DNA of 64,000 bases from Mercurialis annua. Its lineage: Eukaryota > Streptophyta > Magnoliopsida > Malpighiales > Euphorbiaceae. Below the pieces are notes generated by a model. That model ran no database searches and had not been told where the DNA came from. It worked only from the letters and a program-made list of their open reading frames with translations. Positions within the stretch are counted from its first letter, which is position 1. Each line of letters begins with the position of its first letter. Positions 36,168 to 48,414 of the stretch are shown piece after piece. The stretch lies in contig NC_065577.1 of NCBI RefSeq assembly GCF_937616625.2, positions 18,427,501 through 18,491,500 of the forward strand, written 5' to 3'. The translations under genes and the position numbers were made by a program.

Positions 36168-39119
36168 TGTCACGACCCATTTTCATGAATCGCGACCGGC
36201 GCTAGGGTATGGGTAATGTAGTACCGAAACCCGTAGCTAGCCTTTCATATAAAGCATAAACACATAAACCTGCAGAAAACCAATGCTCGGGGGCAACCGA
36301 GACTTCAGCCTAAACTAGCAGTTATAATAATCAACAGTTAATATAACATGCTTATTCAATTCTGATTATAAAATAGATTTATCATAAACCGATATAAATA
36401 ATAAAACATGCCAAAGCAAAATAACCAGTCGAACCAATCCGACAAAATAAATAATAATAACAAGGACGTCTAGTTACTACTGCGGTCTAAGAATAAAACA
36501 ATTTTACAATTTTATTAAAATAGAAGGAACCTCCGAGGAAAAGTAAATGCGGAGATCACCAGACTCTCTCAGATAATAACCCTGGGGAAAATTGGGAAAA
36601 CAACGGGGTCAGATATACTGAGATGAGTTCATACCACTATCTACATTTATTAAGTGGAAAAACCTTTAAAAACGTTTAAAACATTTAATAACGATATTAC
36701 GGATAATAGTTGGAACCCTAATCCACAATTCTAAATAATAATCATAATCCAATAGGTCTGGTCCCGAGAGCTGAGCTACACCGAGTTACCACTGACCACA
36801 CTTATACCAGAGTCCCGAGAGCTGAGCTACACCGAGTTACTCTACCTGGTCCCGAGAGCTATGCTCACACCGAGTTACCACATTTCCATAAATACCTTAC
36901 CCAGATCAATACCGGTGCGCACGCAGTCCTAATGATGCCCATTAGGTAGCACGTTCCAACTAAGAGCCATAATATAAAAACAGTTCGAAATATACGTACA
37001 GTATATATATTTAATATTAAAATAACAATTTACTTAATAAAGCGGTAAATAGTAAATGTAAACTCACTGCTTGCTAATCCACGTGAAATACCGGCAAGCA
37101 ACTAACTCTGGTTCGCCTCAGAAGCACGAACAGAAGACGAGTCTAGACAAATAAAATAATTATTAAAATCAGACCCTAACTCTAAGGAGTACTAGACACC
37201 ACATAAGACTAACACAATTAACACGTAGTAAATAAACAATCCAAAATAACACAAATATATACAAAAGGTAATAAAGCCCAAATAATATAAGTCTATTGAG
37301 TTCCCGCTTAAATCCAATTTATAAATATTATTTAAAAACTTTAAATAATAAATAATTTCCAAATAGTGGGTTAGCCGAGTTATCATAAACTACCAAGCTA
37401 ACCTCACTTGTCGAGTGACCCAAGTCTAACCCGACTCAAAACAATTATCAAATATAAACCCAAGTTTATATTTATAAAACAATTTAACAAAAATAATAAT
37501 CCAATTTAAAAGCGGAACTCAATAACTTCAATATCAAGTAACCCAAGTTACGAACCAAAAACTTAGTTGTATAAGTCAAATAAAGATTCAGGGACCAAAT
37601 TGTATTTTAACCAAGTAGGGACTAAATGGTACTTTTTCCAATTAGGGGCTAAATTGCACTTTAGTCAATTTGATAACCGAAATCAATTTAATTGCTTTTG
37701 TTTATAATTAAAACCAACAATAAAGTTATTAACCAAAAATCCACTTAATTAAGTTATAAAATGAGCTTAGGGGCTAAATTGTAATTTAGCCATTTTTGAC
37801 AAAACGACATTTGAAGGCAAATATAATTACCCGAGTAATTTTATTAACTTAATTTATAAATAATTATCGCTTTACAAAATATCAATTACGATTTATAACG
37901 AATTTGAAAGTTACCATCAATCAAAGTTAAAATTAAAACTAAGGGAATTCATTTGATTAAGTTAAACTAAAATGATGATCAAGTTAGCTATTTAACCATC
38001 ATTCTCAAATTCAAAATAGTAACAGACCCGCCATGCTCAACCAAACCATTTCACCATTTTTGATTCTGAAATTAAGCTCACATCTCAATCCTCATCACCA
38101 AAGCAACTTAATTTATACAAGAACAACACACTAATCACCTAATACAAACCCATAAACATTCAACACCAAGAATCATGAAACGGCAGAAACTTCACGACAC
38201 CAAGAACACCCAATTTACTACGGATCCGAGAATCAATGAAGAAACAATTCAATCTAAAAGCTTGATCTAATAACTACTAATCATGCCAAGGGATCCATAA
38301 TCAAAAGACAAGCAAAAACATAACCAAAAGAGAAAGGAAATGGTTCGGCAGAAACGTAAACTCAAGAACAGTATATAGCAAACAGAAAACGGAAACCGTA
38401 CGGCGATTGAAACGAGATCGGCGGCGTACCGTTCAGCGAAAATGAGGTAGGGAAACGTAGATACGTGAGTCTAGATCGTCTGGAATCAAACGGTTCTGAT
38501 TTCGATTAAGAAACGAGCAAGAACGAATCAGAAAACCGAAAGACGTTTCAAGAGCAAACTGAATTCAAATGAATCAAGGGTACTTACTGAACAGCGATCT
38601 TTGGTGGATGATATCGGCTTCGTTTCTCAGCGAAAGAACAAACCAAAAACGTCAAGGGCTACCTTGCAGCGTGATCTAGGGTTTTTGTGAAGAAATCGAC
38701 TTTAAATAACGAAGGGAAGTGAGCCGAAAATGTGATCGAACAGGGCCGGATGGAAGGGTCAAGGGCCTGCTGCCATTCCCGAACGGAAAGGCCAAAATTT
38801 GGCCTGATCCCGTTCGGGAAAAGGCCTGGTCCCGAACGGGACCAGTGCAAATTTTGCACAGTCCCGTACGGGACAGGCCCAGTCCCGTACGGGACCTTAC
38901 GGGATTTCATCAGGTCTCTTACGAGACCTGGTTTATCCCTTGGTTCAACCATTTGGTTGAACCAAGACCCAAAGGAGAATATATTTTTTTTTTTAAAAAA
39001 CCGAACCGAGGATGAATCGAACCAAAATTAATTTACGAAACTTCAAATACCCCACAAAATACATCCGGAACCACGTCGGAAATTACAAAAATAAATTTAA
39101 AATTTTACGGGATATTACA
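36168..39119 (-). repeat. 3' LTR of the chromovirus (2952 bp)
   Basis: Plus-strand ends TGTCACGACCC and GGGATATTACA. It has the conserved box (37368-37437), the leader-complementary motif (36476-36485) and a palindrome cluster (38790-38963). Short frames through the palindromes at 38659-39031 are not genes. Confidence 0.95.
38790..38963. repeat. Cluster of perfect and near-perfect palindromes in the chromovirus U3
   Basis: In order: GGCCAAA/TTTGGCC (38790), TCCCG/CGGGA (38808), GGTCCCG/CGGGACC (38828), TGCAAATTTTGCA (38846), perfect GTCCCGTACGGGAC twice (38861 and 38882, 21 bp apart), GGTCTC/GAGACC (38913), and a 10-bp stem GGTTCAACCA at 38942-38963. The copy in the other LTR is at 47167-47340. 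Confidence 0.92.
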
Positions 39120-39120
39120 T

Positions 39121-39134
39121 TCTCCCCAACTAAT
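39121..39134 (-). other. Polypurine tract of the chromovirus
   Basis: Minus-strand TTAGTTGGGGAGA next to the 3' LTR start TGTAATATCCC, preceded by GAGGACGAATTTTTAAT. Confidence 0.85.
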
Positions 39135-39236
39135 TAAAAATTCGTCCTCGAATTTAACACGACAAGTAAATCACATCAGAACAACACGTAATACAAGTAA
39201 AAACTGCAAAGGTCACAGAAAATCAAATATCGTACC

Positions 39237-42200
39237 TCACGGAAAAAGAAAAGGATAGCGATTCCGCATATCCAATTCGGTCTCCCAAGTACACTCCTCT
39301 ACAGAATGATTGCGCCAGAGAACTTTGACCATCGGAATCTCCTTGTTCCGCAATTTACGCACCTGCGTATCAACAATCTCAACTGGCTGCTCCTCATAGG
39401 ACAGCTCCTGATCAATCTCAACACTCTGAGGCACAATCACGTGCGAAGGATCAGAAATGCACCTTCTCAACATAGAAACGTGAAACACAGGATGTACTAA
39501 CGACATGTCTGGCGGTAGAACCAGACGATAAGCCACAGCTCCAATCCTCTCCGAAATCTCATAGGGACCAATATACCTCGGTGCCAACTTTCCTTTGACA
39601 CCAAAACGAACCACGCCTTTCATAGGCGAAACCCGAAGAAATACGAAATCACCAACCTGGAACTCAATGTCTTTCCTCTTCGGATCAGCATAACTCTTAT
39701 GCCGACTAAAAGCAGTCTCTAACCTCCGCTTAATCAACGGTACCTTCTCGGAGGTAATCTCAATAATCTCCGCTCCCGAGAGTTTACGCTCTCCGACCTC
39801 CTCCCAACAGATAGGAGATCTACACTTGCGTCCGTACAAAGCCTCATACGGCGCCATCTCGATACTCGCGTGGTAACTGTTGTTATAAGAAAACTCAATC
39901 AACGGCAAATGAGTATCCCAGCTACCCTGAAAGTCGAGAACACACATCCTGAGCATATCCTCCAACGTCTGAATAGTCCTCTCAGACTGACCGTCAGTCT
40001 GAGGATGAAAAGCTGTACTGAAATCCAACCGAGAACCCAAGGATTCCTGTAACGCCTTCCAAAACCTCGAAGTAAACACAGAACCTCTGTCTGAAACAAT
40101 AGAAACCGGTACACCATGCAAACTGACAATCCTGTCGATGTACAACTGAGCCAACCTCGAAGCAGTATACGAAACCTTAATCGGAAGGAAATGAGCTGAC
40201 TTGGTCATACGGTCAACTATCACCCAGATGGAGTCGTATCCCTGTCGAGTACGTGGTAACCCAACCACAAAATCCATAGCAATCCGCTCCCACTTCCACT
40301 CTGGAATAGGTAGTGGCTGCAGATAGCCAAAAGGTCTCTGATGCTCCAGCTTCACCTGCTGGCACGTCAGACACTTAGAAACATACTCAGCGACATCCTT
40401 CTTCATCCCGCTCCACCAGTAGGTACCCTTAAGATCATGGTACATCTTAGTAGAACCCGGATGAACACTATAAGCAGACTTGTGCGCTTCTTCCAGAATC
40501 TGGTCCCTCAAACCATCTGAATCCGGAACACACAGTCTCGAACCATGTCTCAGAACACCATCCACTAAAGTAAACTCAGAATTTCCATCCTGCTGAACTT
40601 CCTCAATAATCCGTTTCAATTGTGGATCCTCAGCTTGTAAAGCTTTGATCCGATCAATCAAAACGGGTTGCACTTGCAACTGTGCTAACAAACAACCAGT
40701 CTGAGAAATCTGAAACTCATAGCCTGAAGCTATCAAACTGTGCCACTCTCTAACCATGGGTCTACGCCCAATCTCAGAAATATGAGCCAAGCTGCCCGAA
40801 GACTTGCGACTCAACGCATCGGCTACCACATTAGCCTTACCAGGATGGTACTGAATAGTACAGTCGTAGTCTTTCAGCAACTCTAACCACCTCCTCTGTC
40901 TCAAGTTCAACTCTCTCTGATCAAAGATATATTTCAGACTCTTATGATCAGTGAAAATCTCACAAGTAGCACCATACAAATAATGCCTCCAAATTTTCAG
41001 CGCAAAAACCACAGCTGCCAACTCTAAATCATGAGTAGGGTAATTCACCTCATGCTTCTTCAACTGTCTGGAAGCATAGGCAATCACCTGTCCATGTTGC
41101 ATCAGAACGCAACCCAAACCAATCCGAGACGCATCACAATACACTGTGAAACCGTCAATGCCAGAAGGCAATGCCAACACCAGAGCTGTAGTCAAAATCT
41201 CCTTGAGCTTCTCAAAGCTCGCCTCGCACTTGTCAGTCCACTCAAACTTGACACCCTTCTGTGTCAGTTTAGTCAAAGGTGCAGATATTCTGGAGAAATC
41301 TTGCACGAATCGACGATAGTAGCCAGCTAAACCCAGAAAACTTCTGATCTCGGTAACTGACCTTGGCCTTTGCCAATCCATGACCGCCTCAATCTTCTTC
41401 GGATCAACCTTGATCCCATCTTTCGACACCACGTGTCCTAGAAAGGTAACCTGATCCAACCAGAACTCACATTTTGAAAACTTAGCATACAACTGATGCT
41501 CACGCAACGTCTGTAGTATAGTCCTCAAATGGTAAGCATGCTCCTCCTCACTCCGAGAATAGATCAAAATGTCATCAATGAAGACGATCACAAATTGATC
41601 CAAAAACGGCTTGAACACTCTGTTCATCATGTCCATAAACGCTGCTGGTGCGTTCGTCAGACCGAAGGACATAACCAGAAACTCAAAATGCCCATAACGA
41701 GTCCGGAAAGCAGTCTTAGGCACATCTGCATCACGGATCCGTAGCTGATGATACCCAGACCTCAAATCAATCTTGGAAAAACACTTCGCACCCTGCAACT
41801 GGTCAAACAAATCATCGATGCGAGGAAGAGGATATCTGTTCTTGACAGTAACCTTGTTCAACAGTCTGTAGTCGATACAGAGTCGAAAGGAACCGTCTTT
41901 CTTCTTCACAAACAGAACTGGAGCACCCCACGGAGAAGTACTCGGTCTGATGAACCCGCTATCCAACAACTCTTGTAACTGGTCCTTCAACTCCTTCAGC
42001 TCTGCAGGAGCCATCCGATACGGCGGTATCGAAATCGGAGCTGTACCAGAAACCACATCAATGCAAAACTCAATATCACGATCAGGTGGTAATCCAGGCA
42101 ATTCCTCTGGGAACACATCGGTGAACTCATTCACTATCGGTACACTATGCATATCACTACCACCAGCCTCCAAATCACGAACCACAGCAAGAAAACCCTG

Positions 42201-44204
42201 ACAACCCTTGCCTAACATCCGCTTTGCCTTGATGGCGGAAATCAGATTCTTAGGTGTCTCTGCCTTTTCTCCCTGAAAGGAAAAAGGTAGACCACCTGGA
42301 ATCCTGAACTCGACTGACTTCTCTCGACAGTCAATAGAAGCATAATGGCGTGACAACCAGTCCATCCCCAAGATAACATCAAAAGAAAGAACGTCAAGTA
42401 CAATCAAATCAGCACATAATTCTCTACCCTGAATAACCACAGGACAAGAAGGATAGACGACGTCCACTACTACACCTTCAGACATAGGTGTAGACACAGC
42501 TAGAGGTTCATTCAAAACAGATGGTGCTCTACCCAATTTCCCAGCAAAACAAGTAGAAACAAACGAATGGGTCGCACCCGCATCAAATAATACCAAAGCA
42601 TCAGTAAAAGAAATCGGAATGGTACCTTGCACCACAGCATTTGATGCACGCGCATCCTGAGGAGTAAGTGCGAACACTCTGGCCTGACCCTGCGGCTGCT
42701 GCTGCGAACTCTGTCCAGTACCATAACCGTTGGAACCTCTACCGCCGTTACCACGGCCACCAAAACCTCTGCCACCAGAACCACGGCCCCGCTGGCCACC
42801 AAAAGATGCTGCAGGTTGAGAGTACCCTACAGACTGTGTAAACGCAGGTCTCTGCTGCTGATAAGATGACTGCGCCACACTGGAGTTAGACATCTGCTGC
42901 CCAGATGTCGGACACTCCCTAGAAAAATGACCCGGCTGGCCACAAGTGAAACAACCTCCAGGAGCTAACTGACACTGTCCATAGTGCCTGCGTCTGTAAT
43001 TCTGGCAGAACGGAATGTTCGATCCACCACTGTACCCGCGTCCTGAACCACGGTTGCTCCCACTGCTACTGGAACTGTACGGAGCACTCCTGGCACTATG
43101 CCTCCCTTTGTTGTGAGTCCGTCGACTCCCCCTGTTGGCCTGAGAAGAGCCACTGTAGTAGTTCCCACTACCATGCTGCACTGGGGCCTGCTGCCCCCCA
43201 CTAGGAACGTCACTCTTTCCCTTCTGATTCTGGAAAGGGTCAGAGATCGTCCCAAACTGAACCATCGAGTTCTCCATCCGCCGCGCACTATCCACTAACC
43301 GGGCAAACTCCATGTTTGTCCCTATCAGCAAAGGGAGAAACTCCGAGCCTAAACCCCTAACATAACGGTCGTTCACTCGCTCTTGATCACCCTGTAGATC
43401 TGTAGCAAACCGCCCCAAACGTACAAACTCAGTAGTGTAGTCTGTCACTGATCTATCCCCCTTCTTCAAAGTGAGCAGCTTTTCTCTGAAACTCTCAGTA
43501 ACAGAGAAGGGTAGATAGTAACCTCTGAACCTGGTCACAAAATCAGCCCAAGGCAAAGTATCCATAACTGGCCTGATGTTATCGCGATACCAATCCTTAG
43601 CTGGACCCTTCAGCGACATTTCCACAAGCATCACTGATTGACGATCAGACGCTTGAATCCTCTGACTGTTGTACTCAAATTCCTCCAAAAAGTCAAGAGC
43701 ATCCCCAGTACCATCAAAAGAAGTCGGATTCAACTTCAAGTAGGTCATCACCAACTCTCTGTCTGTTGGAACATGACCGACACCAGCAATTCCACCAATA
43801 CCAGCTACAGCACCAACCTGAGGTTGCTGTTGCTGCGCTAACTGACCCAGTATATTACACTGATTCTGCAGTAGAGCCTGATTGTTCTGCATCTCGACAA
43901 CGCCAGCCAAGAAAGTAGTGAAGTCGAACGCTTGCAAATTTGGTGCTTGCTGCACCCCTGGTGCCTGCTGCACATTCGGTGCCTGAACACCTGCTGCACC
44001 GCGCCCTCTAGCTCCACCTCTACCAGCACCAGCTCCTCTGCCTCTACCAGCACCTCTACCTCTGCCAGCACCTCCACCTCGACCACGTCCAGCATTTGCC
44101 TGAACTGGTGGTGCGTTCTGATCGACTTCCATGGAAATCGCATCATCAGCCACAGCTTCTTGCTCTGCCGCAGCACGAGCACGAGTACGAATAACATTGT
44201 CCAT
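39237..44204 (-). CDS. Gag-Pol polyprotein of a Tekay-like chromovirus (1655 residues)
   Basis: A single uninterrupted frame from ATG 44204. Order: an Arg/Gly-rich stretch (about 38-72), a Gln-rich linker, the Ty3-type gag domain (about 150-330), a CCHC zinc knuckle [14 protein letters not shown] (418-431), a second Gly/Arg-rich linker, protease with DAGATHSF (Asp541; Ala where Ser or Thr is usual), reverse transcriptase with FIDD (Asp877, Asp878), RNase H with YCDAS (Asp1024) and FTDHKS, and integrase with a zinc finger ending CLTC (1278-1281) and catalytic Asp1311, Asp1372 and Glu1408 (35 residues between the last two). A GPY-type module and a C-terminal chromo-like domain (about 1605-1653, [18 protein letters not shown]) follow. 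It would form virus-like particles, copy the RNA in the cytoplasm and insert the cDNA; the chromo-like domain is thought to steer integration to heterochromatin. All catalytic residues are present. Frames on the other strand, such as the Ser/Thr-rich one at 43932, are shadows. Confidence 0.95.
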   Translation of the reverse strand: MDNVIRTRARAAAEQEAVADDAISMEVDQNAPPVQANAGRGRGGGAGRGRGAGRGRGAGAGRGGARGRGAAGVQAPNVQQAPGVQQAPNLQAFDFTTFLAGVVEMQNNQALLQNQCNILGQLAQQQQPQVGAVAGIGGIAGVGHVPTDRELVMTYLKLNPTSFDGTGDALDFLEEFEYNSQRIQASDRQSVMLVEMSLKGPAKDWYRDNIRPVMDTLPWADFVTRFRGYYLPFSVTESFREKLLTLKKGDRSVTDYTTEFVRLGRFATDLQGDQERVNDRYVRGLGSEFLPLLIGTNMEFARLVDSARRMENSMVQFGTISDPFQNQKGKSDVPSGGQQAPVQHGSGNYYSGSSQANRGSRRTHNKGRHSARSAPYSSSSSGSNRGSGRGYSGGSNIPFCQNYRRRHYGQCQLAPGGCFTCGQPGHFSRECPTSGQQMSNSSVAQSSYQQQRPAFTQSVGYSQPAASFGGQRGRGSGGRGFGGRGNGGRGSNGYGTGQSSQQQPQGQARVFALTPQDARASNAVVQGTIPISFTDALVLFDAGATHSFVSTCFAGKLGRAPSVLNEPLAVSTPMSEGVVVDVVYPSCPVVIQGRELCADLIVLDVLSFDVILGMDWLSRHYASIDCREKSVEFRIPGGLPFSFQGEKAETPKNLISAIKAKRMLGKGCQGFLAVVRDLEAGGSDMHSVPIVNEFTDVFPEELPGLPPDRDIEFCIDVVSGTAPISIPPYRMAPAELKELKDQLQELLDSGFIRPSTSPWGAPVLFVKKKDGSFRLCIDYRLLNKVTVKNRYPLPRIDDLFDQLQGAKCFSKIDLRSGYHQLRIRDADVPKTAFRTRYGHFEFLVMSFGLTNAPAAFMDMMNRVFKPFLDQFVIVFIDDILIYSRSEEEHAYHLRTILQTLREHQLYAKFSKCEFWLDQVTFLGHVVSKDGIKVDPKKIEAVMDWQRPRSVTEIRSFLGLAGYYRRFVQDFSRISAPLTKLTQKGVKFEWTDKCEASFEKLKEILTTALVLALPSGIDGFTVYCDASRIGLGCVLMQHGQVIAYASRQLKKHEVNYPTHDLELAAVVFALKIWRHYLYGATCEIFTDHKSLKYIFDQRELNLRQRRWLELLKDYDCTIQYHPGKANVVADALSRKSSGSLAHISEIGRRPMVREWHSLIASGYEFQISQTGCLLAQLQVQPVLIDRIKALQAEDPQLKRIIEEVQQDGNSEFTLVDGVLRHGSRLCVPDSDGLRDQILEEAHKSAYSVHPGSTKMYHDLKGTYWWSGMKKDVAEYVSKCLTCQQVKLEHQRPFGYLQPLPIPEWKWERIAMDFVVGLPRTRQGYDSIWVIVDRMTKSAHFLPIKVSYTASRLAQLYIDRIVSLHGVPVSIVSDRGSVFTSRFWKALQESLGSRLDFSTAFHPQTDGQSERTIQTLEDMLRMCVLDFQGSWDTHLPLIEFSYNNSYHASIEMAPYEALYGRKCRSPICWEEVGERKLSGAEIIEITSEKVPLIKRRLETAFSRHKSYADPKRKDIEFQVGDFVFLRVSPMKGVVRFGVKGKLAPRYIGPYEISERIGAVAYRLVLPPDMSLVHPVFHVSMLRRCISDPSHVIVPQSVEIDQELSYEEQPVEIVDTQVRKLRNKEIPMVKVLWRNHSVEECTWETELDMRNRYPFLFP

Positions 44205-44528
44205 ATCCTAAGATTGAACAACAACAATTTAAATAACAGATATTTCATACTCAAGTATGAACAAAACAAGCAACATATTGGATTTCCCAAGAAATCAACA
44301 GCAATAAAATGTTCACCCAAGTGAAATAGCATTAACAATTAAAAGCATCAAATCAACAAATAATGACTGACTCGACGCAATCCTATTGGTGTAGGCAGAA
44401 AGTTTTAAAATCAAAAGATGACGTTTTTAAAGACATGACAGAATCCTATATCCGCAGTAGTTCCTAAGACACAACCAAATTTAACAGAGTAAACACATAG
44501 CAAGCAATGGCCTTGGTTTGAAACCAAA
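44205..44528 (-). promoter_or_regulatory. 5' leader of the chromovirus
   Basis: In sense it contains a hairpin TTGGTTTCAAACCAA next to the primer site, GGAACTACTGCGGA (44465-44451), AACGTCATCTTTTGATTTT, CACTTGGGTGA and CTCAAGTATGA-like motifs, most of which recur in the leaders at 26128-26501 and 60752-60990. Such conservation in front of the gag start suggests packaging or translation-control signals. Confidence 0.6.
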
Positions 44529-44540
44529 GCTCTGATACCA
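44529..44540 (-). other. Primer binding site of the chromovirus
   Basis: Minus-strand TGGTATCAGAGC, separated from the 5' LTR end (44545) by AACT; complementary to initiator tRNA-Met. Confidence 0.95.
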
Positions 44541-44544
44541 AGTT

Positions 44545-47497
44545 TGTCACGACCCATTTTCATGAATCGCGACCGGCGCTAGGGTATGGGTAATGTAGTA
44601 CCGAAACCCGTAGCTAGCCTTTCATATAAAGCATAAACACATAAACCTGCAGAAAACCAATGCTCGGGGGCAACCGAGACTTCAGCCTAAACTAGCAGTT
44701 ATAATAATCAACAGTTAATATAACATGCTTATTCAATTCTGATTATAAAATAGATTTATCATAAACCGATATAAATAATAAAACATGCCAAAGCAAAATA
44801 ACCAGTCGAACCAATCCGACAAAATAAATAATAATAACAAGGACGTCTAGTTACTACTGCGGTCTAAGAATAAAACAATTTTACAATTTTATTAAAATAG
44901 AAGGAACCTCCGAGGAAAAGTAAATGCGGAGATCACCAGACTCTCTCAGATAATAACCCTGGGGAAAATTGGGAAAACAACGGGGTCAGATATACTGAGA
45001 TGAGTTCATACCACTATCTACATTTATTAAGTGGAAAAACCTTTAAAAACGTTTAAAACATTTAATAACGATATTACGGATAATAGTTGGAACCCTAATC
45101 CACAATTCTAAATAATAATCATAATCCAATAGGTCTGGTCCCGAGAGCTGAGCTACACCGAGTTACCACTGACCACACTTATACCAGAGTCCCGAGAGCT
45201 GAGCTACACCGAGTTACTCTACCTGGTCCCGAGAGCTATGCTCACACCGAGTTACCACATTTCCATAAATACCTTACCCAGATCAATACCGGTGCGCACG
45301 CAGTCCTAATGATGCCCATTAGGTAGCACGTTCCAACTAAGAGCCATAATATAAAAACAGTTCGAAATATACGTACAGTATATATATTTAATATTAAAAT
45401 AACAATTTACTTAATAAAGCGGTAAATAGTAAATATAAACTCACTGCTTGCTAATCCACGTGAAATACCGGCAAGCAACTAACTCTGGTTCGCCTCAGAA
45501 GCACGAACAGAAGACGAGTCTAGACAAATAAAATAATTATTAAAATCAGACCCTAACTCTAAGGAGTACTAGACACCACATAAGACTAACACAATTAACA
45601 CGTAGTAAATAAACAATCCAAAATAACACAAATATATACAAAAGGTAATAAAGCCCAAATAATATAAGTCTATTGAGTTCCCGCTTAAATCCAATTTATA
45701 AATATTATTTAAAAACTTTAAATAATAAATAATTTCCAAATAGTGGGTTAGCCGAGTTATCATAAACTACCAAGCTAACCTCACTTGTCGAGTGACCCAA
45801 GTCTAACCCGACTCAAAACAATTATCAAATATAAACCCAAGTTTATATTTATAAAACAATTTAACAAAAATAATAATCCAATTTAAAAGCGGAACTCAAT
45901 AACTTCAATATCAAGTAACCCAAGTTACGAACCAAAAACTTAGTTGTATAAGTCAAATAAAGATTCAGGGACCAAATTGTATTTTAACCAAGTAGGGACT
46001 AAATGGTACTTTTTCCAATTAGGGGCTAAATTGCACTTTAGTCAATTTGATAACCGAAATCAATTTAATTGCTTTTGTTTATAATTAAAACCAACAATAA
46101 AGTTATTAACCAAAAATCCACTTAATTAAGTTATAAAATGAGCTTAGGGGCTAAATTGTAATTTAGCCATTTTTGACAAAACGACATTTGAAGGCAAATA
46201 TAATTACCCGAGTAATTTTATTAACTTAATTTATAAATAATTATCGCTTTACAAAATATCAATTACGATTTATAACGAATTTGAAAGTTACCATCAATCA
46301 AAGTTAAAATTAAAACTAAGGGAATTCATTTGATTAAGTTAAACTAAAATGATGATCAAGTTAGCTATTTAACCATCATTCTCAAATTCAAAATAGTAAC
46401 AGACCCGCCATGCTCAACCAAACCATTTCACCATTTTTGATTCTGAAATTAAGCTCACATCTCAATCCTCATCACCAAAGCAACTTAATTTATACAAGAA
46501 CAACACACTAATCACCTAATACAAACCCATAAACATTCAACACCAAGAATCATGAAACGGCAGAAACTTCACGACACCAAGAACACCCAATTTACTACGG
46601 ATCCGAGAATCAATGAAGAAACAATTCAATCTAAAAGCTTGATCTAATAACTACTAATCATGCCAAGGGATCCATAATCAAAAGACAAGCAAAAACATAA
46701 CCAAAAGAGAAAGGAAATGGTTCGGCAGAAACGTAAACTCAAGAACAGTATATAGCAAACAGAAAACGGAAACCGTACGGCGATTGAAACGAGATCGGCG
46801 GCGTACCGTTCAGCGAAAATGAGGTAGGGAAACGTAGATACGTGAGTCTAGATCGTCTGGAATCAAACGGTTCTGATTTCGATTAAGAAACGAGCAAGAA
46901 CGAATCAGAAAACCGAAAGACGTTTCAAGAGCAAACTGAATTCAAATGAATCAAGGGTACTTACTGAACAGCGATCTTTGGTGGATGATATCGGCTTCGT
47001 TTCTCAGCGAAAGAACAAACCAAAAACGTCAAGGGCTACCTTGCAGCGTGATCTAGGGTTTTTGTGAAGAAATCGACTTTAAATAACGAAGGGAAGTGAG
47101 CCGAAAATGTGATCGAACAGGGCCGGATGGAAGGGTCAAGGGCCTGCTGCCATTCCCGAACGGAAAGGCCAAAATTTGGCCTGATCCCGTTCGGGAAAAG
47201 GCCTGGTCCCGAACGGGACCAGTGCAAATTTTGCACAGTCCCGTACGGGACAGGCCCAGTCCCGTACGGGACCTTACGGGATTTCATCAGGTCTCTTACG
47301 AGACCTGGTTTATCCCTTGGTTCAACCATTTGGTTGAACCAAGACCCAAAGGAGAATATATTTTTTTTTTTAAAAAAACCGAACCGAGGATGAATCGAAC
47401 CAAAATTAATTTACGAAACTTCAAATACCCCACAAAATACATCCGGAACCACGTCGGAAATTACAAAAATAAATTTAAAATTTTACGGGATATTACA
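44545..47497 (-). repeat. 5' LTR of the chromovirus (2953 bp)
   Basis: Virtually identical to 36168-39119; I noticed a G/A difference near 45434 and differences in the T/A homopolymers near 47360. Box at 45745-45814, leader-complementary motif at 44853-44862. The frame at 47096-47596 reads out of the LTR into array DNA and is not a gene. Confidence 0.95.
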
Positions 47498-47518
47498 TCA
47501 ATATTTTGGGTCGTGACA

Positions 47519-48414
47519 ATCACGTACCGATCAGAGCGAAAGCCTAAAATGAGCATATCTCGGAGTCACCTAGCACAACCACTCCGAGCACCCTGAACAA
47601 ATCTGTCAGAACGTACCCCGACATTCCAGACAAACTTCTGCACAGACAAAGAGAATGAGGTCAGACCTGTCGACCCAGACAAAGAGAAACGAAGACATAG
47701 TATAAAAGGCAAAAGGAAAGTAGGTGAAAAGGTTAATTCTCTTTTTCTCTCAACTCTTAAATCCCTTTCACTTCTTATACTTTCTCTCACTAAACAATCA
47801 CTAATTAGACCGTCGGAGTGGTTTGCCGGAATCCCCTTCCGGCATCCTTCTTACGGTTGTGTTGTGCCTTATAGGTACGGCCTTGAAGCGTCTACCAGAT
47901 TGGAGCGTCGCCTGAAGTCACAAGTTATCAGTAACGTTTAAACGTTTGGATTGGTTTCATAACGTTTTAATCGTTTGGTTTAAGTCACTAAAAAGGTGAA
48001 ACGTTTGGATTTATTTCTTAACGTTTGTAAACCCTTGACTTAAATTGCTAATGAGGTGACAGGTTTGGATTTGATTCGTAACGTTTGTAAACGGATGACT
48101 TAAATTGCTAAAAAGGTGAAACGTGTGGATTTGTTTCGCAAAGTTTTAAACGATTGGATTGGTTTCGTATAGTTTTAAATGTTTGGCTTAAATCGCTAAA
48201 AACGTGAAACATTTGGATTTTTTTCCTTATCGTTTGACTTAAATTGCTAAAAAGGGAAAACGTTTGGATTTATTTCGTAATGTTTTAAACGTATTGATTT
48301 ATTTTGTAACGTTTTTATTGGTTTGTAACATTTTAAACATTTGGCTTGAACTGATAAAAAGGGTAAACGTTAGGATTTGTTTAGTAAAGGTTGTAAACGT
48401 ATGGCTTAAATCGC
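47519..48414. repeat. Second half of array unit 7, after the insertion
   Basis: 47519-47523 is the right-hand ATCAC target duplication. The LTR copy begun at 13429-13610 continues 47524-47930 (182+407 = 589 bp), then minisatellite follows to 48414. Here the sequence reads on as TCGCTAAAAC instead of jumping to AACAATACC, so this is the right end of the array and the original flank of the element. Confidence 0.9.

Larger units (their letters stand above)
36168..47497 (-). mobile_element. Complete Tekay-like Ty3 chromovirus, minus strand
   Basis: 11,330 bp, flanked by TCAAT (36163-36167, 47498-47502). LTRs of 2952 and 2953 bp show about one substitution and a few homopolymer length changes by eye, so the insertion is very recent. 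Primer site, leader, one uninterrupted gag-pol frame and polypurine tract are all in place. The C-terminal chromo-like domain and the long LTRs with TGTAATA...GTGACA ends fit the Tekay (Del) clade. It is probably still able to encode a complete set of proteins; activity is not shown. Confidence 0.93.
13611..47518 (+). mobile_element. Outer Ty3-type LTR retrotransposon, non-autonomous, carrying nested insertions
   Basis: It starts TGTAATACCCC and ends GGGTCGTGACA, flanked by ATCAC (13606-13610 and 47519-47523), inside the LTR copy of array unit 7. Without the insertions it is about 9.5 kb: two LTRs of about 2.53 kb and 4.4 kb of interior. The interior has an initiator-tRNA-Met primer site, a decayed gag and a polypurine tract, but no recognisable protease, reverse transcriptase or integrase. 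LTR ends and primer site place it near the Tekay-like chromoviruses. About 20 differences between its LTRs (my count by eye, near 0.9%) make it the oldest layer of the nest. Confidence 0.9.

Noticed and set aside
43932..44324. Ser/Thr-rich 130-codon plus-strand frame
   Set aside because: Complement of the Arg/Gly/Ala-rich gag start; a shadow of the real frame.
47096..47596. 166-codon plus-strand frame
   Set aside because: It runs from the chromovirus LTR across the insertion boundary into array DNA; the other LTR copy (38719) stops after 98 codons.
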